DNA from: Paludibacteraceae bacterium
GTDB lineage: Bacteria; Bacteroidota; Bacteroidia; Bacteroidales; Paludibacteraceae
Direction: 5' to 3'
Assembly: GCA_017509715.1 (NCBI GenBank)
Contig: JAFWOU010000011.1
Location: 62,001 to 126,000, forward strand
Length of the DNA stretch: 64,000 nucleotides
Below are positions 1 through 9,246 of this stretch, in pieces. The translations under genes were made by a program, and so were the position numbers. The notes below the pieces were generated by a model. It did not search any database, was not told the DNA's origin, and saw only the letters and a program-made list of their open reading frames with translations. How positions within the stretch are numbered: position 1 is the stretch's first letter; every line of letters starts with the position of its first letter.

Positions 1-774
1 CAACAACCCGATCCTATTTCCGACGGAGTAGGGGCCGTTATTCAGGTGGCCGGCGAGGTGCGTACGCCCGCCGATAGCGTTGCGGATACCAACGGCCAAC
101 AGCTAACGACTAACGACCAAATCCCTGTCTGGAAACAGAAGTTCTACTACGCTTACAACTTCGACATCTACTGGCACCACGATTCCAAGACCAATACCAA
201 GGAGAACGGCTGGTCGATCACGCTGGAGCCGGAGATCGGTTGGAAACTCAAAGAGCGTGTCTATCTGGGTCTGCGTCTGGGCGGTTCGTTCCAGGATACG
301 TATTCCACGTATTCCTACCTCGATCCCACGACCGACAAGACCGTCTCCGAAGACCTGCGCGTCATGCAGGGCTCGTGGAACGTGACGCCCTATATGCGTT
401 ACCGACTCAAGACGCTCTTCAACGACAAACTCGGTATCTGGCTGGAGGCTCACCTTTTTGCCGGCATGGAGTTCCCGCGCGTGATAGACGGTAATGCCAC
501 GGGCACCGACTACGACGGGATACGCTATAGCGCCTCCTACGGTTGCCAGGTATCGCCGGTCATTACCTACCGCTTCAATCGCAAGTCCACCTTCCAGATC
601 TTCTTCTCCATCCTGAGCTTCGGCTATAGCGGCACGACGCGCTTCTATAATGGCAAGGACAACGAGTATAGCAACGATATCATCATCTTCTCGGGCAAAC
701 TGCGCAACCTGTTGGCTAACCAGTTTACGCCGGGCTTGTATGGTCTGAAATTCGGTGTGCAGAAGAATTTCTAA
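1..774 (+). CDS. outer-membrane beta-barrel protein, 5' end outside window
   Basis: The frame is open from base 1 to the stop at 772-774, so the gene starts upstream of the window; a GTG at 46 is in frame but need not be the start. The visible 257 residues alternate hydrophobic and polar positions, are rich in Tyr, Phe and Gly, and finish in GVQKNF with a terminal Phe, as expected for an outer-membrane barrel. I do not recognise a named family. Residues around LTTNDQ (bases 97-120) are encoded by a short 7-bp-period repeat, the same family found in the next gene at 2814-2857. The stop is followed immediately by the start of the TamB-Omp85 gene, so the two are probably co-transcribed and may both belong to outer-membrane assembly. 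Confidence 0.7.
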   Translation, partial: QQPDPISDGVGAVIQVAGEVRTPADSVADTNGQQLTTNDQIPVWKQKFYYAYNFDIYWHHDSKTNTKENGWSITLEPEIGWKLKERVYLGLRLGGSFQDTYSTYSYLDPTTDKTVSEDLRVMQGSWNVTPYMRYRLKTLFNDKLGIWLEAHLFAGMEFPRVIDGNATGTDYDGIRYSASYGCQVSPVITYRFNRKSTFQIFFSILSFGYSGTTRFYNGKDNEYSNDIIIFSGKLRNLLANQFTPGLYGLKFGVQKNF

Positions 775-3700
775 TTGAGACTGGCTCATCTGATATGGAT
801 CATTCCGCTTAAGCTCCTGAAGGCGGTAGCGGGTGTCATCATCTTGCTGCTCATTGCGGTAGCATGCCTGCTGTATGTCCCCTCGCTGCATAGGGTTATC
901 CTCACCGAGGGCGTACGCATTGCCAACGAGCAGACCGACTATGATATCGACCTTGGGCGTATCTACCTCTCGCCCTTCCATCATTCGCCGGCGCTGCTAT
1001 ACCGCGCCTATCGGGGCGAGGTCGACCTGCCGCTGCGCGTCGAGATCGACAGCCTCTTCATCGGTCACCGCGGCGTAGACACGCTTGCCTATATCCACTC
1101 CCTCCGCCTGCAAGCCACCTATCTTACAGCGCAGCGGTCCTACAGCGATAGCGGTCCTACAGCGAAGCGGTCTTACAGCGCCAGCGATCTTACATCTATT
1201 CCTATTGCAGTCGACACGTTAGTGCTCGACCGCACTACTTTCCATTCCGACAGCCTCATCGCCTCGGTGGGCGTGGATGTTATCTTGGGGCGTCTGGCGG
1301 TTGCCAGTCCCCGGCTCTCTATTGCCGAGGGCAGTTATCCCTTGCATGGCTTGCACTTGGACGATGCCGATGTAGGTATCGATCTGCGCGAGACGCCACC
1401 CGACACCACGGCCCAGGACACCACGCCGCTCCGCTTGGCCTTCCATGTGCCGGACGGCGAGATGCGTCGTCTCCATTTCCGACTCACACCGCTCAACCTG
1501 GATATCCGCACCGATCGTTTGGCCACCAATGCTATGATCGACGTCGGGGCCAATCGCTACGACGTGCGTCGCGTGGATATCGGCCGTCTGCGTTTCGGAA
1601 TGGCTGCGTTCAGCCTACCGGTGGATACCATCTATGGCGATGCCTGTGTGGACTTGCCGCAGAATCTGATCACCAGCAACGGCCTGCATGTGCGGGCCGA
1701 CTCACTGGGTGCTACGGCCGACCTGCAGGCTACCACGATGAACCTCGAGTCGATGCGGGTGGACGTAGCGGGTGACGTAGCTTACCGGGGTTCTCAAGCC
1801 CGCATCCGGGGCTACTATGATATCGACGATGCGGCCTACGATCTCCGAGCCGATATCAGCCGCGTCAATGCTCATGCCTTCAAACCCGACCTGCCACGTA
1901 TCGTGCTGGCCGGTACGGCCCGGGCACAAGGGCAGGGTATAGACCCCAAGTCGCCCGACATGACTTCTCATGTACAACTGGCGCTCACCGATGCCATCTA
2001 CGACTATATCGATGTCTCCGGTCTCCGCTTGGATGCCTCGCTGGCTCATCAGACAGTTCAGGGTACGCTGCATCTGCCCGTCAATATGGCCAACCGCGAT
2101 ATGCAGGTTCGGGCGCAGACGGATCACCGGTTCCGCGTAGCCCGTTTCCTGACGCCTGAGCAGATGGATGTGGACTACCACGGTCGGATGCATGGCGTTC
2201 ATGCGCACGTGGCCGGTAAGCAGATTGACGTAGATACCCTCCGGCTGGATGCCACGATGGCCGATCAAACGGTACAAGGAACGCTCCATTTGCCTTTCTC
2301 GTTGGCCGATCAGGATCTACAGGTTAGGGCGCGCACGGATCATGAGTTCCGTGTCGCCCGTTTCCTAACACCCTGCCGCATGGCCATTGACTACCATACC
2401 ACGATGCAGGACATCCATGCCCTGGTGGCCGATGAGCATTTCGATGCACGGACGCTGCGGATCGATTTCCTGACCGATACGGCGACCTCGCTGCAGTTGG
2501 CCTCCGACGGCTTGGACGTGCAGGCCAAGACACCCATGCATGCCTTGCGTTTTGTGGACCGCCTCCAGCCCCTGCTGCGTGCCGTGGGCGATTCGACGAT
2601 CATGAAACCTCTCACCTCGCTCTCGGACCTCACGATGCTTGATACGCTTCGGCGTCTCGTGCCCGCACTGCAGGCCGATGTGGAGTTGCGTCGAGGTAGT
2701 CCCGTGCAACATATTATCGAGCGTATGGGGCTCGATCTGCGGCAGGTCAACCTGTCGATGGCCTCCGATGCCGACCGTACCGATCTTGACCTCACCGCCT
2801 CCATCCCCGATATTGACCAACGACTAACGACCAACGACCAACGACCAACGACTAATCCACTCCGCCTCCCGGCGGTGGATGCCCGGCTCCATGTCCGCAT
2901 GACGGAGGGCAAGACCCGTGCTTCGCTGGCTGCCGATACGCGGCTCACGGATGGCGCCATGACGATCTACGACCTCTGCAGCGATGCCTCGCTCCGGCTT
3001 GATCTGGAGCGCACGGGACGCGAACTGTACGGTACGGGGCGGCTGATGCTGGATAGCATCTCGTACGGCAACCGCGACCTGGGAAGCCATGCTGTGGATA
3101 TGCAGATCTCGCCGTCTAAGGCCTATGCGCATGCCCTGCGTGCCGATGTGCAGTTGGACGATATACCTTTGGCGCTCGCAGAGACCTTCGTCACGCTGCC
3201 CGACATCGATATCCGGGGTGCGGTACGTGCGTCCGCTTCGGTGGACGGCTTGCCCGCCCGTACCGATATCTCGGCCGAGGTGCAACCGCTGGGCGTTGCG
3301 GCTGAATACAAACCCTATAAGATAGGTGTCAGCCTGGGCGAGACACCGATCATCATGCGCCACAACCACGTGGACCTCAACGGTCTGCCCATCTATGGTG
3401 CTGACAGCACCTACCTGGCCCTCTCCGGCGGACTGGACCTGAATACGATGCGTATGGATATCACCCTGGAGGCCGATAGCTTTGCGCCGGCTAAGTTGCC
3501 CAAGGGGGGACCGCTGCCCGTATATGGCGAACTGGCTACCGACATCCGCGGAAGTGTCACGGGTTCGCTAGACCGCATCGTGGCCGATGTGGATGTGACG
3601 CTCCTGCCGGTGACCGACATCACGTATCCGATTGATAAGAAGAACCTGGCGCAGGTGAAGCCGCATGGTACGGTCAACCTACGTTACGGCGTAGCGGACG

Positions 3701-5850
3701 GCGATCTGGCCATGCATGGCCGGATAAACGTGGATGACGGCTTCGTTCGTTATTCGCCCAAGATATACCCCGTCATGCCTTTCCATGTGGACTCGGGTAG
3801 CCACGTGGCGTTCAATGGTCCGCTGGGTCGCACGCGTCTTAACGTGTCGGCATCCCAGCACGTGAAGGCCGACGTGGAGTCGGAGGACGAGGAGACGCGC
3901 CGCGTGGACTTTATTACGGGTGTGCGAGTGAAAGGCGTGCTCGACTCGATCGGACTGCAGAGTATCGACTTCTTCCTGGAAGCCCCCGACGATGAGGACG
4001 TCACGCGTGAGTTGGCCTCGCTGGACGAGGAGACCCGCGAGGGACTGGCCGCTACGCTGCTGGCTACCGGTATGTACGTGGGCGAGAGCAACGTGGCCGC
4101 CCAGCGCGATGGCTATGCCCTCTCGTCGATCATCAATAGTCGTATCAATGCCGCGCTGGCCAACTCGAAGGTGGGTAAGTTTATCGACGTGGATGTCAGC
4201 AGCGGCCAAAGCACTCATGCCGCGGGCAAGACCAACGATATGAATATATCGATCAGCAAATCCTTCTTCAAGGACAAACTGCGCCTCACGCTGGGTTCTA
4301 CGCTGACGGACAATCCCGAGGTGAACACCGGCAGCGGCCTCTTCACCAATTTCAGTGCCGACTATAAGTTGACTAAGGACGGTAACGTCCTGCTGCGGCT
4401 CTATTCGCAGCGCGACTACAACAATATCCTGGAGGGTGAACTCTACAAGTCGGGCATCGGCGTACAGGCCAACAAGGACTGGCGCCGTCAGCAGCTCTTC
4501 CGGGGCGACTCGATCTGGCGCACCTACAGCCTCTCGGCCGATGCCGGCGTGGCCTACCGCTCCAACAATAGTATTGGTCCCGACCTGACGCTCCGTTCCT
4601 CTGTCCGCAACGTGCTGGGGCACGGCGAGAGCTTTACGCTCAAGGGCAACGGTGCCTACTACTGGGCGCTGCGCAACCGCCATCCGGGGGATCCCAAGAA
4701 GACCGATACCTACAAGCTCGGCCTCAACGCCTCGCTCGTGTTCCCCTACCTGCATTGGACGGGCGACAACAACCCCGAGGGCGATACCCGCTACATGCTC
4801 GGCTACCAGTACGAGAATATCGCCGGTGGCTACGGTGTGCATAAGGTGTCGGGTTCGCTCACCTATTTCATCCATTCGGCCCGCTCGCCTTATATCACGC
4901 ATGCCTTCACGCCCTTCTCGCTCTCCGTGGTGCTCATGAAGGCCGAGACCGACAGCCTGCTCAACAAGGCGGCTGAGTACCCGCAACTGATCAAGGTCAT
5001 TGCCGGCGATGAGTTTGTGCCCGCTATCGGTTACAACTTCATCTACGATGACTATCGTGCCACGCGGGCCGTGAATACCTACCTCAACCTGGGCGTCAAG
5101 GAGTCGGGCAACCTGCTCAACGCGCTCTACTGCCTCGGTGGTCGCAAGTGGAATGATGTGGATAAACCGATGGGCAAGATCACGTTCAACCAGTTTGTCA
5201 AGCTCACGGCCGAACTGCGCAACCGCTTCAATTTCCCCCACCAGGTCAGCATCGCTACGCGCCTATATGCCGGCGCCAACATACCGCTGGGTAACTCCCT
5301 GTTCTCGCCCCTCTCCGAGGCGTTCTACACCGGCGGTCCGAATAGCCTGCGTGCCTCCTCGCCCTATGCTTACGGTCCGGGTAATTTCTACTCGGCCAAG
5401 TACAACCAGAATTTCTTCCATTCCGGTGACGTCAAGCTTGAGGCCAACCTGGAGCTCCGCTTCCCCATCGTATGGAAACTGTACGGTGCAGCCTTCGTGG
5501 ATGCCGGTAATGTGTGGAACTGGTACTCGGTGGTTGATCTCTTCAAGGCGGCCGGCTACGACGACTACCTCACCCGCCTCCAGATACCCGAGACGCTCCG
5601 CGACGGCATCCTCAACAATCCCGACTTTGCCCGCCAGATAGCCCTCGGTACGGGTGCCGGTCTGCGTCTCGATATGGACGGCCTCGTTATCCGTCTCGAC
5701 CTGGGCGTAGGTATCCATGCGCCCTACCAGACCTTCCGCTACGACAAGGAGGGCAAGCCCGACACCTCGCAACCCATCACCACCTATTTCAATATGCCTT
5801 CTGCCCTGGATGCTATCCGCGTCAACTTCGGCATAGGCTACCCCTTCTGA
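775..5850 (+). CDS. TamB-like translocation module fused to an Omp85/TamA-type barrel
   Basis: This 1691-residue protein has one N-terminal membrane helix (about residues 10-32), then a long AsmA/TamB-type beta region. The TamB C-terminal domain ends near residue 1245; its signature (FFLEAPDDEDV followed by ATGMYVG) lies at about 1062-1095. The last 440 residues look like an Omp85 barrel: FYTGGPNSLRA near 1518-1528, then YGPGNFY, then FVDAGNVWNW near 1572, and a final Phe. TamB normally spans the periplasm from the inner membrane and works with a separate Omp85 protein (TamA, or TamL in Bacteroidetes) in outer-membrane protein assembly. Here both appear in one chain and no POTRA domains are visible before the barrel. 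The start is TTG directly after the previous stop; no ATG is better placed. Two repeat tracts (1121-1195 and 2814-2857) sit in frame. The domain calls are by motif and layout, not by search. Confidence 0.8.
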   Translation: MRLAHLIWIIPLKLLKAVAGVIILLLIAVACLLYVPSLHRVILTEGVRIANEQTDYDIDLGRIYLSPFHHSPALLYRAYRGEVDLPLRVEIDSLFIGHRGVDTLAYIHSLRLQATYLTAQRSYSDSGPTAKRSYSASDLTSIPIAVDTLVLDRTTFHSDSLIASVGVDVILGRLAVASPRLSIAEGSYPLHGLHLDDADVGIDLRETPPDTTAQDTTPLRLAFHVPDGEMRRLHFRLTPLNLDIRTDRLATNAMIDVGANRYDVRRVDIGRLRFGMAAFSLPVDTIYGDACVDLPQNLITSNGLHVRADSLGATADLQATTMNLESMRVDVAGDVAYRGSQARIRGYYDIDDAAYDLRADISRVNAHAFKPDLPRIVLAGTARAQGQGIDPKSPDMTSHVQLALTDAIYDYIDVSGLRLDASLAHQTVQGTLHLPVNMANRDMQVRAQTDHRFRVARFLTPEQMDVDYHGRMHGVHAHVAGKQIDVDTLRLDATMADQTVQGTLHLPFSLADQDLQVRARTDHEFRVARFLTPCRMAIDYHTTMQDIHALVADEHFDARTLRIDFLTDTATSLQLASDGLDVQAKTPMHALRFVDRLQPLLRAVGDSTIMKPLTSLSDLTMLDTLRRLVPALQADVELRRGSPVQHIIERMGLDLRQVNLSMASDADRTDLDLTASIPDIDQRLTTNDQRPTTNPLRLPAVDARLHVRMTEGKTRASLAADTRLTDGAMTIYDLCSDASLRLDLERTGRELYGTGRLMLDSISYGNRDLGSHAVDMQISPSKAYAHALRADVQLDDIPLALAETFVTLPDIDIRGAVRASASVDGLPARTDISAEVQPLGVAAEYKPYKIGVSLGETPIIMRHNHVDLNGLPIYGADSTYLALSGGLDLNTMRMDITLEADSFAPAKLPKGGPLPVYGELATDIRGSVTGSLDRIVADVDVTLLPVTDITYPIDKKNLAQVKPHGTVNLRYGVADGDLAMHGRINVDDGFVRYSPKIYPVMPFHVDSGSHVAFNGPLGRTRLNVSASQHVKADVESEDEETRRVDFITGVRVKGVLDSIGLQSIDFFLEAPDDEDVTRELASLDEETREGLAATLLATGMYVGESNVAAQRDGYALSSIINSRINAALANSKVGKFIDVDVSSGQSTHAAGKTNDMNISISKSFFKDKLRLTLGSTLTDNPEVNTGSGLFTNFSADYKLTKDGNVLLRLYSQRDYNNILEGELYKSGIGVQANKDWRRQQLFRGDSIWRTYSLSADAGVAYRSNNSIGPDLTLRSSVRNVLGHGESFTLKGNGAYYWALRNRHPGDPKKTDTYKLGLNASLVFPYLHWTGDNNPEGDTRYMLGYQYENIAGGYGVHKVSGSLTYFIHSARSPYITHAFTPFSLSVVLMKAETDSLLNKAAEYPQLIKVIAGDEFVPAIGYNFIYDDYRATRAVNTYLNLGVKESGNLLNALYCLGGRKWNDVDKPMGKITFNQFVKLTAELRNRFNFPHQVSIATRLYAGANIPLGNSLFSPLSEAFYTGGPNSLRASSPYAYGPGNFYSAKYNQNFFHSGDVKLEANLELRFPIVWKLYGAAFVDAGNVWNWYSVVDLFKAAGYDDYLTRLQIPETLRDGILNNPDFARQIALGTGAGLRLDMDGLVIRLDLGVGIHAPYQTFRYDKEGKPDTSQPITTYFNMPSALDAIRVNFGIGYPF
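1121..1195 (+). repeat. in-frame repeat of the TCYTACAG family
   Basis: Four imperfect copies of a unit beginning TCCTACAG or TCTTACAG, 16-17 bp apart and joined by CGAAGCGG-like linkers, lie inside the TamB part of the coding region. The same unit recurs at 18971-19050 inside another gene. The stretch keeps the reading frame and adds about 25 polar residues. Confidence 0.7.
2814..2857 (+). repeat. in-frame heptamer tract, unit GACCAAC
   Basis: Six consecutive 7-bp units (GACCAAC or GACTAAC/T) lie in the coding region of the TamB-Omp85 protein and encode a run of Asp, Gln, Arg, Thr and Asn. The same unit occurs at 97-120 and a related one at 23566-23600. Confidence 0.8.
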
Positions 5851-5892
5851 TAGTAACCCGTAACCCGTAACCCATAACCCCTAACCCATAAT
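5851..5892 (+). repeat. intergenic heptamer tract, unit TAACCCG/A
   Basis: Five or more 7-bp units (TAACCCG, TAACCCA, TAACCCC) fill the whole gap between the TamB-Omp85 stop and the umuD start. No promoter box is visible in the gap. Confidence 0.85.
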
Positions 5893-6327
5893 ATGAGTAA
5901 ACTGATAGACATAACGGATTCCGAACAGGCCGAACTGGCGCTGGAGTTTGCGGAATCGATACATGCCGGATTTCCCTCTCCGGCAGCGGACCATGCAGGC
6001 GAACGTATCAACTTGGCACGCGAGATGACGCCGCATCCCGAGACGACCTTCTATGCCCACGTGGAAGGCGACTCGATGCGTGATGCCGGCATTCTGGACG
6101 GCGATATTGTCGTAGTAGATCGTAGTCTGAACCCGAAGAACGGCGACTTCATCGTGGCCTATATCGATGGCGAATATACGCTCAAGGAGTTTCGGATGGA
6201 CGAGCGCGAGCAATGCGCTTGGCTCATACCCCACAACCCCGATTTTCAGCCCATCCGCGTAGATCAGCACAACAATTTCTCGGTATGGGGCGTCGTGACC
6301 TACGCGATTCACAAAACTCGGATATAA
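5893..6327 (+). CDS. umuD: UmuD-type S24 autoprotease subunit of DNA polymerase V
   Basis: UmuD is cleaved during the SOS response; the shortened form joins UmuC to make translesion polymerase V. The 144-residue length matches the family. The self-cleavage site HAG-FPSPAAD is present (Ala25-Gly26), the catalytic serine is Ser61 in GDSM, and the catalytic lysine is Lys98 in YTLKEF, nearly the same numbers as in the Escherichia coli protein. umuC follows 61 bp downstream, separated only by a heptamer repeat, which supports an operon. No LexA-type operator was identified in front; the upstream gap is entirely TAACCC repeat. Confidence 0.93.
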   Translation: MSKLIDITDSEQAELALEFAESIHAGFPSPAADHAGERINLAREMTPHPETTFYAHVEGDSMRDAGILDGDIVVVDRSLNPKNGDFIVAYIDGEYTLKEFRMDEREQCAWLIPHNPDFQPIRVDQHNNFSVWGVVTYAIHKTRI

Positions 6328-6388
6328 ATTGTACATCGTACATTGTAAATCGTACATCGTACATCGTACACTGTAAAATCGTACATCC
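6328..6388 (+). repeat. intergenic heptamer tract, unit TCGTACA
   Basis: About eight imperfect 7-bp units (TCGTACA, with TTGTAAA and CTGTAAA variants) occupy the gap between umuD and umuC. A short piece of the same family is found in frame at about 18768-18782. Confidence 0.85.
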
Positions 6389-7651
6389 ATGTATGCCTTA
6401 GCGGACTGCAATAATTTCTTCGTCTCGTGCGAACGCGTGTTCCGTCCTGACCTGGAGGGACGGCCTGTGGTAGTGCTGTCGGGCAACGACGGCTGCGTGG
6501 TCAGCCGCTCCAACGAAGCCAAGGCGCTCGGCATCCCCATGGGCGTACCGCTCTACCAGATCCGTCCGCTCGTGGACCGAGAGGGCGTGGTCTGCTTCTC
6601 GTCCAATTTCTCGCTATACGGCGACCTGTCCGACCGTGTGATGTCACTCATCCGTCGGCATACGCCCCGCTTTGAGCAGTACTCCATCGACGAGTGCTTC
6701 TTCAGCATCGATCATATCCCGGCCGAGCAGCAGAAAGCCTACTGCGAGCAACTGGTACGCGACATCCGCCAGGGCGTGGGTATTCCCGTCTCCATTGGCA
6801 TCGCGTCCTCGAAGACGCTCGCTAAGGTGGCCAGCAAGTACGCCAAGAAATACCCCGGCTATCGCGGCGTATGCGAGATACGCACCGACGAGCAACGCCG
6901 GAAAGCCCTCTGTGCCTTTGAGATAGGCGACGTATGGGGGATCGGCCGCAAGGCGAGAGCCAAACTGGAACGTGCCGGCATCCGTACGGCTTTGGATTTT
7001 GCCGAACGATCCAGTACCTTCGCCCGCAACCTGCTGCACAAGCCCGGACTGCTCACCTGGCAGGAACTGCAAGGACAGGACGTGATCGACATCCGCGACC
7101 TGCCGATGAAGCAGACCATCACCACCTCGCGCACCTTTGCCTCGGCTATCACGGATAGGCAACTGCTGGAGGAGCAGATCGCCAATTTCTGCGCCCGCTG
7201 TGCCCGCCAACTCAGGATGCAGAAGTCGGTGGCTAAGCAACTGTATGTCTATGCCCATACCTCGTCGTTCCGTACCGACATAGAGCAGCACTACCTGCAG
7301 GAACTGGTAACCCTACCCGTAGCCACCGCCAACAACCGGGAGCTGATCGCCTATGCGCTCGGCGCACTCCGCCGCGCCTACCGACCCGGCGCGCAGTATA
7401 AGAAAGCCGGCGTAGTGCTGATGAAGATCATGCCCGAGGCAGCAGTCGTCCCCGACATGTTCGATACCCATGACCGCGAACGCGACCGCCGACTGCAACG
7501 TGCGCTGGACCATATAGAAGACCGGCACGGCAAACGGGCAATCGTTCTGGGTGCACAGACCGGCAGCGAAACGACGGTCTATAAGACCGAACACAAGAGC
7601 CGCCTCTATACGACCGACCTCAGAGATATAATAACGGTGAAGAGCCGCTAA
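6389..7651 (+). CDS. umuC: UmuC-type Y-family DNA polymerase
   Basis: Catalytic subunit of the error-prone polymerase V that copies past DNA lesions together with processed UmuD. The 420-residue length is normal. The metal-binding acidic residues are in place: Asp6 in LADCNNF and Asp101-Glu102 in YSIDECF. The steric-gate region (FFVSCERVF), the helix-hairpin-helix region ([15 protein letters not shown]) and the little-finger region are all present, and the C-terminus is intact. The ATG at 6389 lies just after the heptamer tract. It most likely shares a transcript with umuD. Confidence 0.93.
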   Translation: MYALADCNNFFVSCERVFRPDLEGRPVVVLSGNDGCVVSRSNEAKALGIPMGVPLYQIRPLVDREGVVCFSSNFSLYGDLSDRVMSLIRRHTPRFEQYSIDECFFSIDHIPAEQQKAYCEQLVRDIRQGVGIPVSIGIASSKTLAKVASKYAKKYPGYRGVCEIRTDEQRRKALCAFEIGDVWGIGRKARAKLERAGIRTALDFAERSSTFARNLLHKPGLLTWQELQGQDVIDIRDLPMKQTITTSRTFASAITDRQLLEEQIANFCARCARQLRMQKSVAKQLYVYAHTSSFRTDIEQHYLQELVTLPVATANNRELIAYALGALRRAYRPGAQYKKAGVVLMKIMPEAAVVPDMFDTHDRERDRRLQRALDHIEDRHGKRAIVLGAQTGSETTVYKTEHKSRLYTTDLRDIITVKSR

Positions 7652-7685
7652 TCGAGAGGTACTTCCGAGCACCCCGGTAAAAAGC

Positions 7686-7720
7686 CGAATGCTGAATACT
7701 GAAAGCTGAATGCTGAAAGC
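7686..7720 (+). repeat. intergenic heptamer tract, unit GCTGAAT/A
   Basis: Five 7-bp units (GCTGAAT, ACTGAAA, GCTGAAA) sit between umuC and the stem-loop promoter. A related tract lies at 49108-49138, again directly in front of a stem-loop promoter. Confidence 0.8.
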
Positions 7721-7723
7721 CAC

Positions 7724-7773
7724 AAAAAAATCGCACATAAATTTGCATATGTGCGATTTTTTTTGTACCTTTG
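7724..7773 (+). promoter_or_regulatory. stem-loop terminator merged with a promoter
   Basis: Arms AATCGCACATA and TATGTGCGATT pair around the loop AATTTGCA and are followed by eight Ts, which fits a factor-independent terminator for umuC. The loop holds the -33 element TTTG (7742-7745). Exactly 20 bp later, right after the T tract, comes the -7 element TACCTTTG (7766-7773). The next start codon is at 7793. The same layout recurs at 25706, 33513, 49142 and 53161. Confidence 0.8.
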
Positions 7774-7792
7774 CACGCAAAATCGTGCAAAT

Positions 7793-9223
7793 ATGAAACA
7801 CATAGTGAAAAATCTATTCTTTTTGTTGACGTTCTCGCTGATGGGTGCGGGAACGATGTATGCCGCAACGGCTGCCAAGGGTGTGTTTACGGTAAATTCA
7901 TCCGGTAAGATCGTACAGTTTGCGAATGCCAACAGCATTTATCGCGATACCGCTTTGATTCAATGGGCCAATTTGGGAGCAGCGACCGATGCCGGTTGGG
8001 ATGTGCTGACAAGTGAAGAATGGACGTATCTATTAGTAACACGTGATGGAGAAGGAACTTCAAAGAATAACTTGGGAAAGGTGAACGGCAAAAAAGGATT
8101 GGTCATCTTGCCTGACGAATGGGTACAACCGGAAGGTACAGCGTACGCAGCTACACCTCTAGAATACGAAACTAATCAGTATACGACTGAGCAGTGGGCA
8201 AAGATGGCAGAGGCCGGTGCAGTATTTCTGCCATGCGCCGGATACGGACATAATCCCGGAACGGGATATATAGAGGAAAATACAGACGACCACGGAGCCT
8301 ATTGGGCAAAAGATGAGTATAATAGCGCCAATGCTTATTGTATGAAGTTCAATCCGGTCGGTCTGGGAGGAAGCATTCATGATGTTACAAATGGCCCCAA
8401 GACCAATTACTACAGCGTCATTCTGGTGCGGGACGTGACGGTTACGGTGTTGGACGAAGAGGATGATGCAACGGCTTATAATACGCATTGGAGCGCAGCG
8501 AAAGGCAAGTATTTCGCGTATGTGAATCGTACGCTGAAGAAGGACGGTACGCTATACACCTTGTGTCTGCCGTTCGACGTGCCGAACATCGACAACTCGC
8601 CTTTGGCGGGTGCGGAAGTGTTTACCTTCAATGGCGGAACGGTGGGCGGAAGCACGGGAAGCGAGGTGCTGCATCTCAGCCTGAGCCGGTTGACGGGCAA
8701 ACGGTTGACGCAAGGCGTGCCGTATCTGCTGCGCTGGGAAAATACGGGTGAGACATTAACCAAGCCTCTATATTTCGAGAACGTGGAGAACTGGGACGAC
8801 GATACGAATGCCGCTACCGACCCGGGTAACGCGACCGTGAAAATGCACGGTGTGTATCCGAAAGCCCATATTGATGGATATACCAGCGATTTGGTGGCGC
8901 ATTACAATTTCTTCTTGGGCGCAAACAATACGCTCTATTGGCCGGACGATTCCGGCAATGAAGGAGAGTGGGCTTCGCATATGATGAAGGGTTTCCGGGC
9001 GTATTTCTATATCGTTCACGAAGATCCTGATCCCGATCCAGCGCCGCGTTACCGCAATATGCCGACCGTATGGGAAATAGAAGGCGCGCTTGGCAGTACG
9101 ACAAGTGTAGAGGGCATTCAGCCGTCGGCAGTCAGCATTCAGAAGGAGCTGCGCGAGGGACAGATCATCCTCATCATTGATGGAGAAATGTATGACCTCA
9201 TGGGACGAAAGATTAAAGATTAG
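7793..9223 (+). CDS. secreted protein of a Bacteroidales surface family, C-terminal sorting-like motif
   Basis: The start at 7793 is chosen because the -7 box ends at 7773 and the upstream in-frame ATG at 7751 lies inside the promoter stem-loop. The 476-residue product begins with a signal peptide (MKHIVKNLFFLLTFSLMG, cleavage near MYA). Residues about 25-220 match the N-terminal half of the protein at 38369-40840 (both contain a Trp-rich block with LTxxE then LVILPDEW or LIILPDGW, and an AGAVFLP or AGALFLP block). Residues 245-420 match its C-terminal half (TLCLPFDVP versus TICLPFSLD; GFRAYF in both). It ends in a motif with IILIIDGEMYDLMGRKIKD, shared in form with three other secreted proteins here. 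Function unknown; probably exported to the cell surface. Confidence 0.8.
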   Translation: MKHIVKNLFFLLTFSLMGAGTMYAATAAKGVFTVNSSGKIVQFANANSIYRDTALIQWANLGAATDAGWDVLTSEEWTYLLVTRDGEGTSKNNLGKVNGKKGLVILPDEWVQPEGTAYAATPLEYETNQYTTEQWAKMAEAGAVFLPCAGYGHNPGTGYIEENTDDHGAYWAKDEYNSANAYCMKFNPVGLGGSIHDVTNGPKTNYYSVILVRDVTVTVLDEEDDATAYNTHWSAAKGKYFAYVNRTLKKDGTLYTLCLPFDVPNIDNSPLAGAEVFTFNGGTVGGSTGSEVLHLSLSRLTGKRLTQGVPYLLRWENTGETLTKPLYFENVENWDDDTNAATDPGNATVKMHGVYPKAHIDGYTSDLVAHYNFFLGANNTLYWPDDSGNEGEWASHMMKGFRAYFYIVHEDPDPDPAPRYRNMPTVWEIEGALGSTTSVEGIQPSAVSIQKELREGQIILIIDGEMYDLMGRKIKD

Positions 9224-9243
9224 AGATTAAAGATTAGAGAATA
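9211..9243 (+). repeat. heptamer tract GATTAAA/GATTAGA across the stop codon
   Basis: Four 7-bp units run through the last codons and the stop of the preceding gene. The last residues KIKD and the TAG stop are themselves part of the repeat, so the repeat sets the C-terminus. Confidence 0.75.
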
Positions 9244-9246
9244 TCT

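Noticed and set aside
3679-5241. Long open frame (520 codons) on the minus strand
   Set aside because: It lies opposite the TamB-Omp85 gene and arises from the codon bias of a GC-rich coding strand; its protein has no domain-like pattern and no promoter.
7751-7792. Upstream in-frame starts of several genes (7751, 25679, 33686, 49186, 52955, 60675)
   Set aside because: In each case the earlier start lies within or before the promoter boxes, so the first ATG after the -7 element was used.
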